From the NCBI GenBank assembly GCA_018241425.1, contig JAFEDU010000002.1:1054001-1118000 (forward strand): a stretch of DNA of 64,000 nucleotides, read 5' to 3'. Source of the stretch: Pseudomonadota bacterium (GTDB taxonomy: Bacteria; Pseudomonadota; Gammaproteobacteria; Steroidobacterales; Steroidobacteraceae). This document shows positions 41,775 through 48,600 of the stretch, piece after piece (positions within the stretch are counted from its first letter, which is position 1; each line of letters starts with the position of its first letter). The notes below the pieces were generated by a model, which made no database searches, had not been told where the DNA came from, and worked only from the letters and a program-made list of their open reading frames with translations. The translations under genes were made by a program, and so were the position numbers.

Positions 41775-43124
41775 CTACCGGTTCGCGGGGTCGTCGGCGA
41801 TGCTCGTATAATGCGTATCAGTCGGGCCTTCCCCGGTGATGTACACGACCGTCGGCTCATCGCCCGTATAGGCGAAATGTGCGACGCCCGCTGGCTCGGT
41901 ATAGAAGCCTCCAGGGCCGAGCTTCACGGTTGAATTGTTCTTCGCGACGGTTCCATAGCCGAAGTGCCATTCCCCGGAAACCACCAGGGCGGTCCGATTG
42001 TCGCGGTGGGTATGTGCGGCGATGCGCGTATGGGCGGGGACCCGGATCTCGAATGCGTAGGGTCCGGGTGCATCGGGATTGCCCGATAGGATGGTGGTCT
42101 GCACGCCCTGCAGTTGCGACGTTCCAGCGCCCCCGGGGCCGCGCCCCAGGGCATACACCTGCGCCGCACTGAGGCGGGTCTGGTTCAGGGGCACGGCCAG
42201 CCCAGACCCGTTGAGGAAGGCCGTGATTGCAGCCGTCGTAATCTGGGGCTGCTCCTCCATCAGCCAGTGTCCGGAATCCGTCACGACGAGCTCGCTTACG
42301 TTGTCCGCCGCGAACCGCATGATGAAGGCCATGGTGGCTCCGAGAGAGTGCCCACCGCCGATGGCAAGCACGGGCATCTTGAGACGGCCCTGGGCAACGC
42401 TGGCTCGATTGTCGATGACGTCCTGATCGAAGGCGGCAAACTGGGCAAATCCTGCGTGCATGTGGCCGGGCTGGGCATAGAGCTGCGCATAGTGAGCGCG
42501 TGAGGCCTCGTCGAATCTCGCCGGGTCGGCGGCGAAGTCGTTCCAGAACCGGTCGAGGTAGATACGCTCCCGGCCCGCCACCAGGCGCTCCATGTCCTTG
42601 CCGCCGAAGCGGAAATGCCAGAGCAACGGACTCTTTAGGATGTCATCCCACGGACCCACGCCGGGCACCGGCGCGTCCATCATTACAAGCCGGCTGGTGC
42701 GAGCGGGGTAGCGCTCCGCGAAGGCAAACGCGACCATGTTCCCGATGTCGTGGCCTACGATGTCGGCGCGCTCGATGTGGAGGCTGTCCAGGACGTCGGC
42801 GACATCCTGGGCCTGATTTTTCTTGTCATAGCCCTGTTCGGGCACTGAAGAGAGGCCCATTCCCCGCAGGTCCGGGATCACCACAGTGTGGGTGGCCGAG
42901 AGTGGACCCGCCAGCGGCGCCCACATGTCGCCGGTGTCACCGAAGCCGTGCAGCAGAACCACCGCCGGGCCGTGACCACCCACGCGCGCGTGGATCGTGG
43001 TGCCATTGACCGCGATATCGCGGATGGCAAAGTCCTTCGGAAGGGCTTCTATCGCGGCCGTGGCCGGGAGTGATACCGGTAGGGCCAGGAGCAGCGCTGC
43101 CGCGCCTAACGCTCTTCGAAACAT
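41775..43124 (-). CDS. Exported alpha/beta hydrolase fused to a C-terminal cupin
   Basis: 449 residues from MFRRALGAAAL, with GGAGG 5 bp upstream. A signal peptide is present (ends near PATAAIEA). Residues 30-320 are an alpha/beta hydrolase of the epoxide-hydrolase/haloalkane-dehalogenase type: HGFGDTGDMW, nucleophile Asp126 in GHDIGNMVAF, and a late His in DSGHWLMEE. Residues about 335-449 are a cupin (VPAHTRIAAHTHRDNRTALVVSG; HFAYTGDEP). The fusion is uncommon. It probably detoxifies an ester or epoxide in the periplasm, with the cupin binding metal or substrate. It is divergent from the TetR gene. Confidence 0.85.
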   Translation of the reverse strand: MFRRALGAAALLLALPVSLPATAAIEALPKDFAIRDIAVNGTTIHARVGGHGPAVVLLHGFGDTGDMWAPLAGPLSATHTVVIPDLRGMGLSSVPEQGYDKKNQAQDVADVLDSLHIERADIVGHDIGNMVAFAFAERYPARTSRLVMMDAPVPGVGPWDDILKSPLLWHFRFGGKDMERLVAGRERIYLDRFWNDFAADPARFDEASRAHYAQLYAQPGHMHAGFAQFAAFDQDVIDNRASVAQGRLKMPVLAIGGGHSLGATMAFIMRFAADNVSELVVTDSGHWLMEEQPQITTAAITAFLNGSGLAVPLNQTRLSAAQVYALGRGPGGAGTSQLQGVQTTILSGNPDAPGPYAFEIRVPAHTRIAAHTHRDNRTALVVSGEWHFGYGTVAKNNSTVKLGPGGFYTEPAGVAHFAYTGDEPTVVYITGEGPTDTHYTSIADDPANR

Positions 43125-43165
43125 CGAGACCTCCGCCAGGGCGCGCCGCAACGAACGGTCGCCAA

Positions 43166-43187
43166 TTATATACCGACTGGTAAATAA
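43166..43187. promoter_or_regulatory. Palindromic operator candidate between the hydrolase-cupin and tetR genes
   Basis: TTATATACC (43166-43174), GACT, then GGTAAATAA (43179-43187) form an inverted repeat with 8 of 9 matched bases per arm, in an AT-rich stretch between divergent genes. Sites built on TACCGACTGGTA-like cores are typical for TetR-family regulators. It is likely bound by the adjacent TetR protein to repress both genes. This is inference. Confidence 0.55.
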
Positions 43188-43248
43188 GTATTGAGTTGCG
43201 TCGACCGCGTGTCAATGGGTTTCTATACTGGACTCTGTAGCAGTGCGC

Positions 43249-43875
43249 ATGAGGAGACCGCAGCCGGTGAAAGGACGTCCCCGAGAATTCGATCTCGACC
43301 AGGCTCTCGAGAGGGCCATGGCGCTGTTCTGGCGCCAAGGGTACGAGGGCACCTCATTGTCGGATCTCACCCGGGAACTTGGGGTGACCCGTCCTAGCCT
43401 TTACGCGGCCTTCGGCAGCAAGGAAGAGCTGTTTCTGAAGGCGCTCGACCTCTATGAGGCACGAGCCGGGTACAGGCAGGCCGCACTCAGAGCTCCGACC
43501 GCACGGGCCTATGCGCGAGCGCTCCTGGAGGGCGCAGCTGACCTACACGGCGACAAGCGAAACCCCCCGGGTTGCCTGGGAGTGCAGGGAGCCCTGGCCT
43601 GCGCGCCGGAGTCGCGGGCAATTCGCGATGAACTGGCCCGTCGCCGCGCCTTCGGGGAGCGCGCCATCCGCGAACGGCTCGAGAAGGCAAAGGCGCTTGG
43701 TGACCTGCCAGCACAGGCCAATCCCGCGGACCTGGCACGCTACCTGTCGGTCGTAATCTATGGAATCACGGTCCAGGCCGCAGGGGGCGCAACGCGCAGG
43801 GAATTGCGTGCGGTAGCGGAACTCGCGCTCTGCACTTGGCCGCAAATCGCGCCCCCCGCCAAACTCAGCCGTTGA
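43249..43875 (+). CDS. TetR-family transcriptional regulator
   Basis: About 208 residues. The N-terminal HTH is typical: GRPREFDLDQALERAMALFWRQGYEGTSLSDLTRELGVTRPSLYAAFGSKEEL (fragments, residues about 9-60). The C-terminal domain (LGDLPAQANPADLARYLSVVIYG; TVQAAGGATRRELRAVAELAL) belongs to the group of repressors with small hydrophobic ligands. An inverted repeat sits between it and the divergent hydrolase-cupin gene, which it probably represses. The start may be the GTG 6 bp earlier. Confidence 0.9.
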   Translation: MRRPQPVKGRPREFDLDQALERAMALFWRQGYEGTSLSDLTRELGVTRPSLYAAFGSKEELFLKALDLYEARAGYRQAALRAPTARAYARALLEGAADLHGDKRNPPGCLGVQGALACAPESRAIRDELARRRAFGERAIRERLEKAKALGDLPAQANPADLARYLSVVIYGITVQAAGGATRRELRAVAELALCTWPQIAPPAKLSR

Positions 43876-43932
43876 GGTGACGGCTGGGCGGGGTCTTTGC
43901 CCTCATGCTGAAGGTGGCACTCACGCCGATCT

Positions 43933-44817
43933 CTAGTTCCAGAGAACCAACGCCCCGCTGTCCCCTACGAGGCGAAGTTTCGCATTGCCGAGTTGAATTG
44001 TTTGGCGGGGAACGGACCGTCTTAAGTGGAGGTCAATCCGCTGAATTCCTGTCCGGTCGTGTGCGCGCACGACTCTTATTGCTATCTCGGGCCCGTAGGC
44101 CTGGAATCCGGCCGCCGTTCGCCGCACGGACCAACCCAATAGGCCCAGCTCAGTGGCCAGTTCAGATGTCTTTTCCTGGTCCAACGCGACTGTGAGTCCG
44201 ACTATGTTGTCCAGGTTCTGATTGATCCGGTAATCCCACGCCCCCTCTTGCTGACGGCTTAGAGGATCTTTGACAGCCGCTTCCGGATGCCGGGCCGCGA
44301 GATATCCGGGGTCCAACTCCATTACCCATACCGCCGTCGACGCGGATTCCTTCAGGTGAACAGCGGTATACCAGGGGATTTCGCCTGCTGCTGTTGTCCT
44401 GACTTGTTTGTCAGTCGCCACGTCGTCGCCGAAGCCGGAGCGAAGATGCTCGGCGAGCACCGGAACGGCGCCTGGAGTCTCGACAAACAAGCCAATCCCG
44501 CAATCGCCGACAGCGGTATCTTCGGGGAGCGCGGCGGCGCCGAAGAACTCCATGTAGGTCTGGCGACCGGTCCAGTAGAAACCGGACCAGCTCTGATCTC
44601 CTGCTACCACCTTCTGCTCATTTACGCCTCCGAGTTCGGCAACTTCACCCGAAGTTCGCAGAGCGTCATAGGTCGCCTGGTCCAGCGCGATCCAAACGTG
44701 GTTAAGAAAAACTGGAGGTAGGCGATCAAGGGCCAACGCGGACGAACACGAGATGAGTAGAACAATAGAAAAGAGAGTCTTTAATGTTTTGGCTCGTCGT
44801 CGGATGCTCTTGTACAT
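43933..44817 (-). CDS. Exported DUF5829-like protein
   Basis: 294 residues from MYKSIRRRAKT with GGAGGAAG 8 bp upstream. A hydrophobic segment TLFSIVLLISCSSALA acts as signal peptide. The body resembles DUF5829: VFLNHVWIALDQATYDALR, SWSGFYWTGRQTYMEFFGAA and YLAARHPEAAVKDPLSRQ, with a glyoxalase-like fold expected. Sequence composition is less GC-rich than the upstream backbone, which may mark the approach to the mobile region. Function unknown. Confidence 0.75.
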   Translation of the reverse strand: MYKSIRRRAKTLKTLFSIVLLISCSSALALDRLPPVFLNHVWIALDQATYDALRTSGEVAELGGVNEQKVVAGDQSWSGFYWTGRQTYMEFFGAAALPEDTAVGDCGIGLFVETPGAVPVLAEHLRSGFGDDVATDKQVRTTAAGEIPWYTAVHLKESASTAVWVMELDPGYLAARHPEAAVKDPLSRQQEGAWDYRINQNLDNIVGLTVALDQEKTSELATELGLLGWSVRRTAAGFQAYGPEIAIRVVRAHDRTGIQRIDLHLRRSVPRQTIQLGNAKLRLVGDSGALVLWN

Positions 44818-45014
44818 TTGGAGTCTTCCTCCCGCAGCGCTGCGTTTTACAGGGATTGCTGAAAAGCTTGTGAGGATTCCGGGCGAGCCTCTGTCGCGGG
44901 AATGGTTATCGTTTAGGCGCCCATGGCGGATGCCGGAACATGGCACTGCCTGTTGTTATAAATCTCGCCGAATATAAGCGAGAGGGAGTCGGAATGGGCA
45001 TGCGAGAAATTGAT

Positions 45015-45124
45015 GATGCCAGCGCGACGGGCTTGGACCTGTCGCGTGGCGGTAGCCAATTGAATATACCGTAAAGCGCAGCGCTTCGATGCTACTGGCC
45101 CCCAGCGCCCTCGGCCGGGGGTTT
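45015..45124 (+). repeat. Left copy of a 110-bp imperfect direct repeat
   Basis: From 45015 to 45124 this matches 47541-47650 without gaps at 97 of 110 positions. Both begin GATGCCAGCGCGAC, share TGGACCTGTCGCGTGGCGGT, and end CCCTCGGCCGGGGGTTT. The inner CGCGAC/GTCGCG forms an inverted repeat in both. The pair brackets recombinase debris and may be remnants of attachment sites or 3' ends of related elements. Confidence 0.75.
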
Positions 45125-45349
45125 CTGCTTCTCGGAAGGTGGAAACCGCCTCCGGTAGATCGGAGGCGCGCGCTCGCTCTTGTCGCGATGCAGAATGTAC
45201 ACGCCGACCGCGCAAATCATCACCCCGGCCGAAAAGTGCATCCATCGCAGTACGTCGTGCGGAGTCAGTGCTTTGGCACAAACGGCGAGGCCGGAAAGGA
45301 TCATTGCTGGGCCCATCCACTTCCCGCTCGCATTTCCGCCCTCAGGCAC
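45092..45349 (-). CDS. Small membrane protein, uncertain
   Basis: 85 codons from a GTG start (or an inner ATG at MGPAMILSG). Two hydrophobic helices (near 12-26 and 38-55) are followed by a basic tail (HRDKSERAPPIYRRRFPPSEKQK). The last eleven codons fall inside the left 110-bp repeat, so the C-terminus may be a fusion product of the insertion. It follows the terminase-membrane chimera on the same strand. No family recognised. Confidence 0.4.
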   Translation of the reverse strand: MPEGGNASGKWMGPAMILSGLAVCAKALTPHDVLRWMHFSAGVMICAVGVYILHRDKSERAPPIYRRRFPPSEKQKPPAEGAGGQ

Positions 45350-45387
45350 TGGAGTCGACTATTTCCGAACGAATAAAGCGATTCTGG

Positions 45388-45936
45388 TCATGATGCATCC
45401 TTCGGCAGTATCGCAACACGGAAGTCAGACCAAACCGCCGACCTCAACATCCACCGCATCGCGAGACCCTGCATGAAAACGAACCCGATCATCATCACTA
45501 GCCAAACTAGGGCCATGACCGGAAACATGCGTGCGGCCACGGTCGGGTCGAGCTGCTGACCCTTGGTCGTCGGCATATGGCTGAACAGGATGCCGAACAT
45601 CACGATCTCTACGGGGATCATCACAGCGAGACCCAAGACGAAGCCTCGCCAGACGAAGCTCCACCAAACCTTAAGTGCTCGAACGAAGGTTACGTCCACT
45701 TGTGGCCTCTTCGAGTGCCGTTCCTTCGGTGATGCTACTGCGTTTGCGCCCGCGAGTTGAGCGTGCAATGCATCAATTCGTTCGGGCGACTTCTCAACCA
45801 GTCCGGGTTGCATCTTCTGGGCACGCTGCAAGATCCACTCCGCGCACTCACGCTGCTTCGGGAACAGGACAGACGGCATCAGCACATCCCTCGGGGGGTC
45901 GGAGCTTTGCGCGTGCAGCGTCGTCCTGGGCGGCAT
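45388..45936 (-). CDS. Chimera: large-terminase fragment fused to a two-helix membrane protein
   Basis: 182 residues. Residues about 10-48 (SDPPRDVLMPSVLFPKQREC, then AEWILQRAQKMQPGLVEKS) match residues in the intact large terminase at 54537-56144; the DNA matches at about 80 percent over 122 bp (45788-45909 against 55831-55952). The rest (from about 50) is unrelated: a basic linker, then two membrane helices (WRGFVLGLAVMIPVEIVMFG and VMALVWLVMMIGFVFMQGLA). The terminase piece lacks the Walker motifs. It is probably a recombination scar in which a membrane gene gained a phage-derived N-terminus; whether the whole frame is expressed is unknown. Confidence 0.6.
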   Translation of the reverse strand: MPPRTTLHAQSSDPPRDVLMPSVLFPKQRECAEWILQRAQKMQPGLVEKSPERIDALHAQLAGANAVASPKERHSKRPQVDVTFVRALKVWWSFVWRGFVLGLAVMIPVEIVMFGILFSHMPTTKGQQLDPTVAARMFPVMALVWLVMMIGFVFMQGLAMRWMLRSAVWSDFRVAILPKDAS

Positions 45937-46026
45937 CAAGGGCGGCCAGAAGGGCGGCGGCGTCGGTCATGGCGCGCCGCTCACACGATTGCTTCAGAAT
46001 CCGGGGCTGGGTAGCGTGTGGCTCTT

Positions 46027-46566
46027 ATGAAAGACTCGACACGGGAACTGTTGATGCGGCGGCGCATCCCCGTCGCAATTCTTGGCGGCGTAGTGATCAT
46101 GCTTATCGGCGCAATCGCCTTTCCGCAGCGCTATATGCAGTACGTCGCGGGCGTGGCAGTTATGGCGATTGGTACTTTCACGCTGTGGGCGATCACCGCG
46201 AAGTCGAAGCCGTCTGCGACGCAAGGAGTTCCAACGATCCGCGCGAACATGGCGCGGTCTCGGCTGATCTATACTCGAGTCGTCACATTCGCCCTTTTGG
46301 CCTGGGTGGCATTCGTGACGCTCTTCTGGTTCGAACACGATCGTTCGCGCGGGCTGCTTGTCTCGGCCGGCGGCGGCGCAGTGATTGCTGCGCTGGGATG
46401 GCTTTTCTTCCGTTCCCGCTTCTTGTGCCCGCAGTGCGGTACGAATTTCCGCGCGGAGCGAGTGGAAAAGCTGGGAAAGGGGTCGATGGATAAGCGGGGG
46501 GCGGAGGTACTCTGGGACAGCTGTCCCAAGTGTGGAGTCAGTTTCGACTCTCCATACCCCCATTGA
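46027..46566 (+). CDS. Membrane protein with C-terminal zinc ribbon, unknown
   Basis: 179 residues from an ATG at 46027. About four hydrophobic helices (near 13-30, 38-55, 82-99 and 108-124) are followed by a cysteine-containing tail: FLCPQCGTNFRAE and WDSCPKCGVSF, a two-knuckle zinc ribbon. GC content is lower than in the backbone. It lies within the repeat-bracketed region with recombinase debris, so it is probably cargo. No family recognised. Confidence 0.6.
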   Translation: MKDSTRELLMRRRIPVAILGGVVIMLIGAIAFPQRYMQYVAGVAVMAIGTFTLWAITAKSKPSATQGVPTIRANMARSRLIYTRVVTFALLAWVAFVTLFWFEHDRSRGLLVSAGGGAVIAALGWLFFRSRFLCPQCGTNFRAERVEKLGKGSMDKRGAEVLWDSCPKCGVSFDSPYPH

Positions 46567-46592
46567 AGCCTGCGGGCGTGGCGAAGACTTGG

Positions 46593-46736
46593 TTGGTCGC
46601 GCCAAAAATCCTTGAAGCGATGTGCGCTCATCGCGGTATACCTCTGCGTGGACTGCAAACTGCGATGCCCGAGGTAGTGGCTTAGCGCGCGCGTGTCCAC
46701 TACTTTGGCTGCCAGCGCGAAGCGTCGCATGACCAT
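46593..46736 (-). pseudogene. C-terminal remnant of a tyrosine recombinase
   Basis: 48 codons read VVDTRALSHYLGHRSLQSTQ, then RYTAMSAHRFKDFWRD. This is the end of the catalytic domain of FimB/integrase-type tyrosine recombinases, with the motif-II Arg (LGHRS) and the nucleophile Tyr (RYT). The upstream catalytic part is missing; the frame meets the serine recombinase remnant on the other strand. It marks an old integration or recombination event and cannot be active. Confidence 0.75.
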
Positions 46737-46764
46737 GAAGTCTTCGCCAGCGCATGAGGCGCAC

Positions 46765-47548
46765 GAGGAGCGGTTGCGGATCGTCCCTCAAGAACTATGG
46801 AACGCTGCCAAGGCGATGCAAAAGCGCATTGCGCGACCGAGGGGCGACATCACTGTCCGGGAGACAGCTCGGCGCGGGGGCGGCGGGAAGCCGGGGAAGT
46901 ACCGTTTCACTGGCCTGATCGCGTGCGATGTATGCGGAGCGAGTTTCGTGATGCCGAATCGAGAGTCCTACGCCTGCGCGACGCACTGGCGCCTGGGAGA
47001 ACACGCTGAACGTCAAGCGCTCGCTGGTCGAGCAGGTGGTCATCGGAGGAATCCAAGAGGACTTGGGCGATCCACTGCTCATTGCGGAGTTTGAGCGGCG
47101 AGTGAAGGCGGCGCAGCGGAGCGCGTGGGTTGCCAAGCCCGCGGACAATCGCGAGCGCGTCGCGCGCCTGGATCGGGAGATTTCGAATCTGACCGACGCC
47201 ATCGCGAAGGGATTGCTGTCAGCGGCTCTGGCAGCGCGGTTGACCAAGGCCGAGGCGGAGCTGGCCGAGGTTCGCGCAGCGGCAGCGGTGCGGCATGCGC
47301 GCCCCGCGGTCGCCGGACCTGTTGATGTGCGTGCGGGCTTCTTGGCGCTGGTGCGAAAGCTCGACCAGATTCTTGTGCGCGACCCGGAGCAGGGACGCGA
47401 AGAGCTGCGCAAGGTGCTTGAGGGGAAAGTCCGGCTGCGCCTGGGCACCGCCGGGCGCTACCTATGGGCAGATTACGCGCTCAGATCCGAGGCGCTTCTG
47501 CCCAGGCAGACAAGTGCGGATATTGTGGTAGCGGGGGCAGGATGCCAG
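46765..47548 (+). pseudogene. C-terminal remnant of a large serine recombinase, frameshifted
   Basis: Two frames together give the tail of a phage-type large serine recombinase. The first has RLRIVPQELWNAAKAMQKR and GKYRFTGLIACDVCGASF, the recombinase zinc-ribbon region. The frame then shifts near 46997-47005, and the second continues TLNVKRSLVEQVVIGGIQED, RVARLDREISNLTDAIAKG and AEAELAEVRAA, the coiled-coil tail. The resolvase catalytic domain is missing. The gene ends at the right 110-bp repeat, which is the normal place for an attachment site beside such an enzyme. Confidence 0.75.
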
Positions 47549-47650
47549 CGCGACCGGCGTGGACCTGTCGCGTGGCGGTGGCGGCGTGAATATAGCGTAA
47601 AACGCAGCGTTTCGATGCTACTGACCCCCGGTGCCCTCGGCCGGGGGTTT
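47541..47650 (+). repeat. Right copy of the 110-bp imperfect direct repeat
   Basis: It matches 45015-45124 at 97 of 110 positions with no gap. It overlaps the end of the serine recombinase remnant and contains CCAGCGCGAC...GTCGCGTGG, which can form a hairpin. The last 27 bases form the terminator listed next. The element beyond it begins with the cargo region. Confidence 0.75.
47624..47650 (+). terminator. Intrinsic terminator at the end of the right repeat
   Basis: CCCCCGG (47625-47631) and CCGGGGG (47641-47647) pair as a 7-bp stem with a nine-base loop, followed by TTTT. It would stop transcripts leaving the recombinase remnant on the plus strand. The left repeat keeps the CCCCC/GGGGG part but has lost pairing at two positions. 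Confidence 0.6.
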
Positions 47651-47666
47651 TATCTGTGCGTAGGTA

Positions 47667-48596
47667 TCATGGGACCGGGACGACTCCTTCGCGCTCGGCG
47701 GCGGCGATGTAAGCGAGCGGCCCTTTACGGTCGAGTGGCGTGACGATATCGCTGCTTCTCATCACTAGCTGAAGGCCGGCGGCCCCAGCCCCTACGGCTG
47801 AGGTATAGGTGGCTGGGATCTGGGCGAGCGTCGCCAATCTTTCCGCCAGCACGCCGGTCCTCCCCGCGTCCAGAAGTGCCTTTAGGCTGAACTTTCGAGC
47901 AAGCGCGTGGGCCATCCCGCGCTCCCGCATAGACGCGGAGAGCGCACTGAGGTCGGCATTCAGCTGATCCACCCCGGACCGAGCAGCCGCGGAGAAATCC
48001 GCGGAGCTACAGATTTCGTCGTACAGACTGTTCATATAGCGTCGCAGCGCGAGCAGCTGCTCCAGCCGACGATCCTTGAAATCGAGAATGTCCGCCCAAG
48101 AAACCTCAGGCGCCGGCACAGGCAGCTTGTTGTACAGGTCGATCTGCAATCCGCGAAGCGTTCTTAAATCTGGCTGCGGCCTTACGCTCTGGCCCCAAAT
48201 GTCAGGTTCGTCTGCAATCTGGGCGAACACAATGCAGCCCGGGCTCTCACGTTCGAGGCTATTGAATACGAAGTACGAGGCTCCACGACTGGCGTCTGGC
48301 GGACCGACAGCACCCGCCACGAACACCTCTGGTCGTTGGAGGTAGCCTTGTTCCACTAACACGTCGATGCCGGGCAGCGTCGGCCGGTAGAGCTGCGTGA
48401 CCGGCCAGCTCGCGAAGTCAAAGTAGAGCAGGGAGCGGCGGAGTGTTTCGTTAACCAGCCCGAGCTGCTCGGAGAAGTTCCCAAAGCCCATTCCCCCGAC
48501 TCGATTCCCTTCCGCGTCGAGGCCGTAGAAACCCCCGAACTGCATCTCCAGCTGCAGCGGGCTGCCGATCACCACGCCTCGTTCGCCCGACTGCAT
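47667..48596 (-). CDS. Unknown partner of the ATPase-TOPRIM protein
   Basis: 309 residues, MQSGERGVVIGSPLQLEMQF. It is soluble and has no signal peptide or membrane segment. Regions include LRRSLLYFDFASWPVTQLYRP and VLVEQGYLQRPEVFVAG near the N-terminus, then a helical section with WADILDFKDRRLEQLLALRRYMN. I do not recognise the family. It starts 4 bp after the stop of the ATPase gene on the same strand, which makes the two a translationally linked pair. In defence islands such partners often sense a phage product or form the toxin, but nothing in the sequence shows this. Confidence 0.7.
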   Translation of the reverse strand: MQSGERGVVIGSPLQLEMQFGGFYGLDAEGNRVGGMGFGNFSEQLGLVNETLRRSLLYFDFASWPVTQLYRPTLPGIDVLVEQGYLQRPEVFVAGAVGPPDASRGASYFVFNSLERESPGCIVFAQIADEPDIWGQSVRPQPDLRTLRGLQIDLYNKLPVPAPEVSWADILDFKDRRLEQLLALRRYMNSLYDEICSSADFSAAARSGVDQLNADLSALSASMRERGMAHALARKFSLKALLDAGRTGVLAERLATLAQIPATYTSAVGAGAAGLQLVMRSSDIVTPLDRKGPLAYIAAAEREGVVPVP

Positions 48597-48600
48597 ATTC

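Noticed and set aside
45015..47650. The 110-bp repeats as insertion-sequence ends
   Set aside because: They are direct, not inverted, have no short target duplication at their edges and no transposase lies between them, so an IS is not supported.
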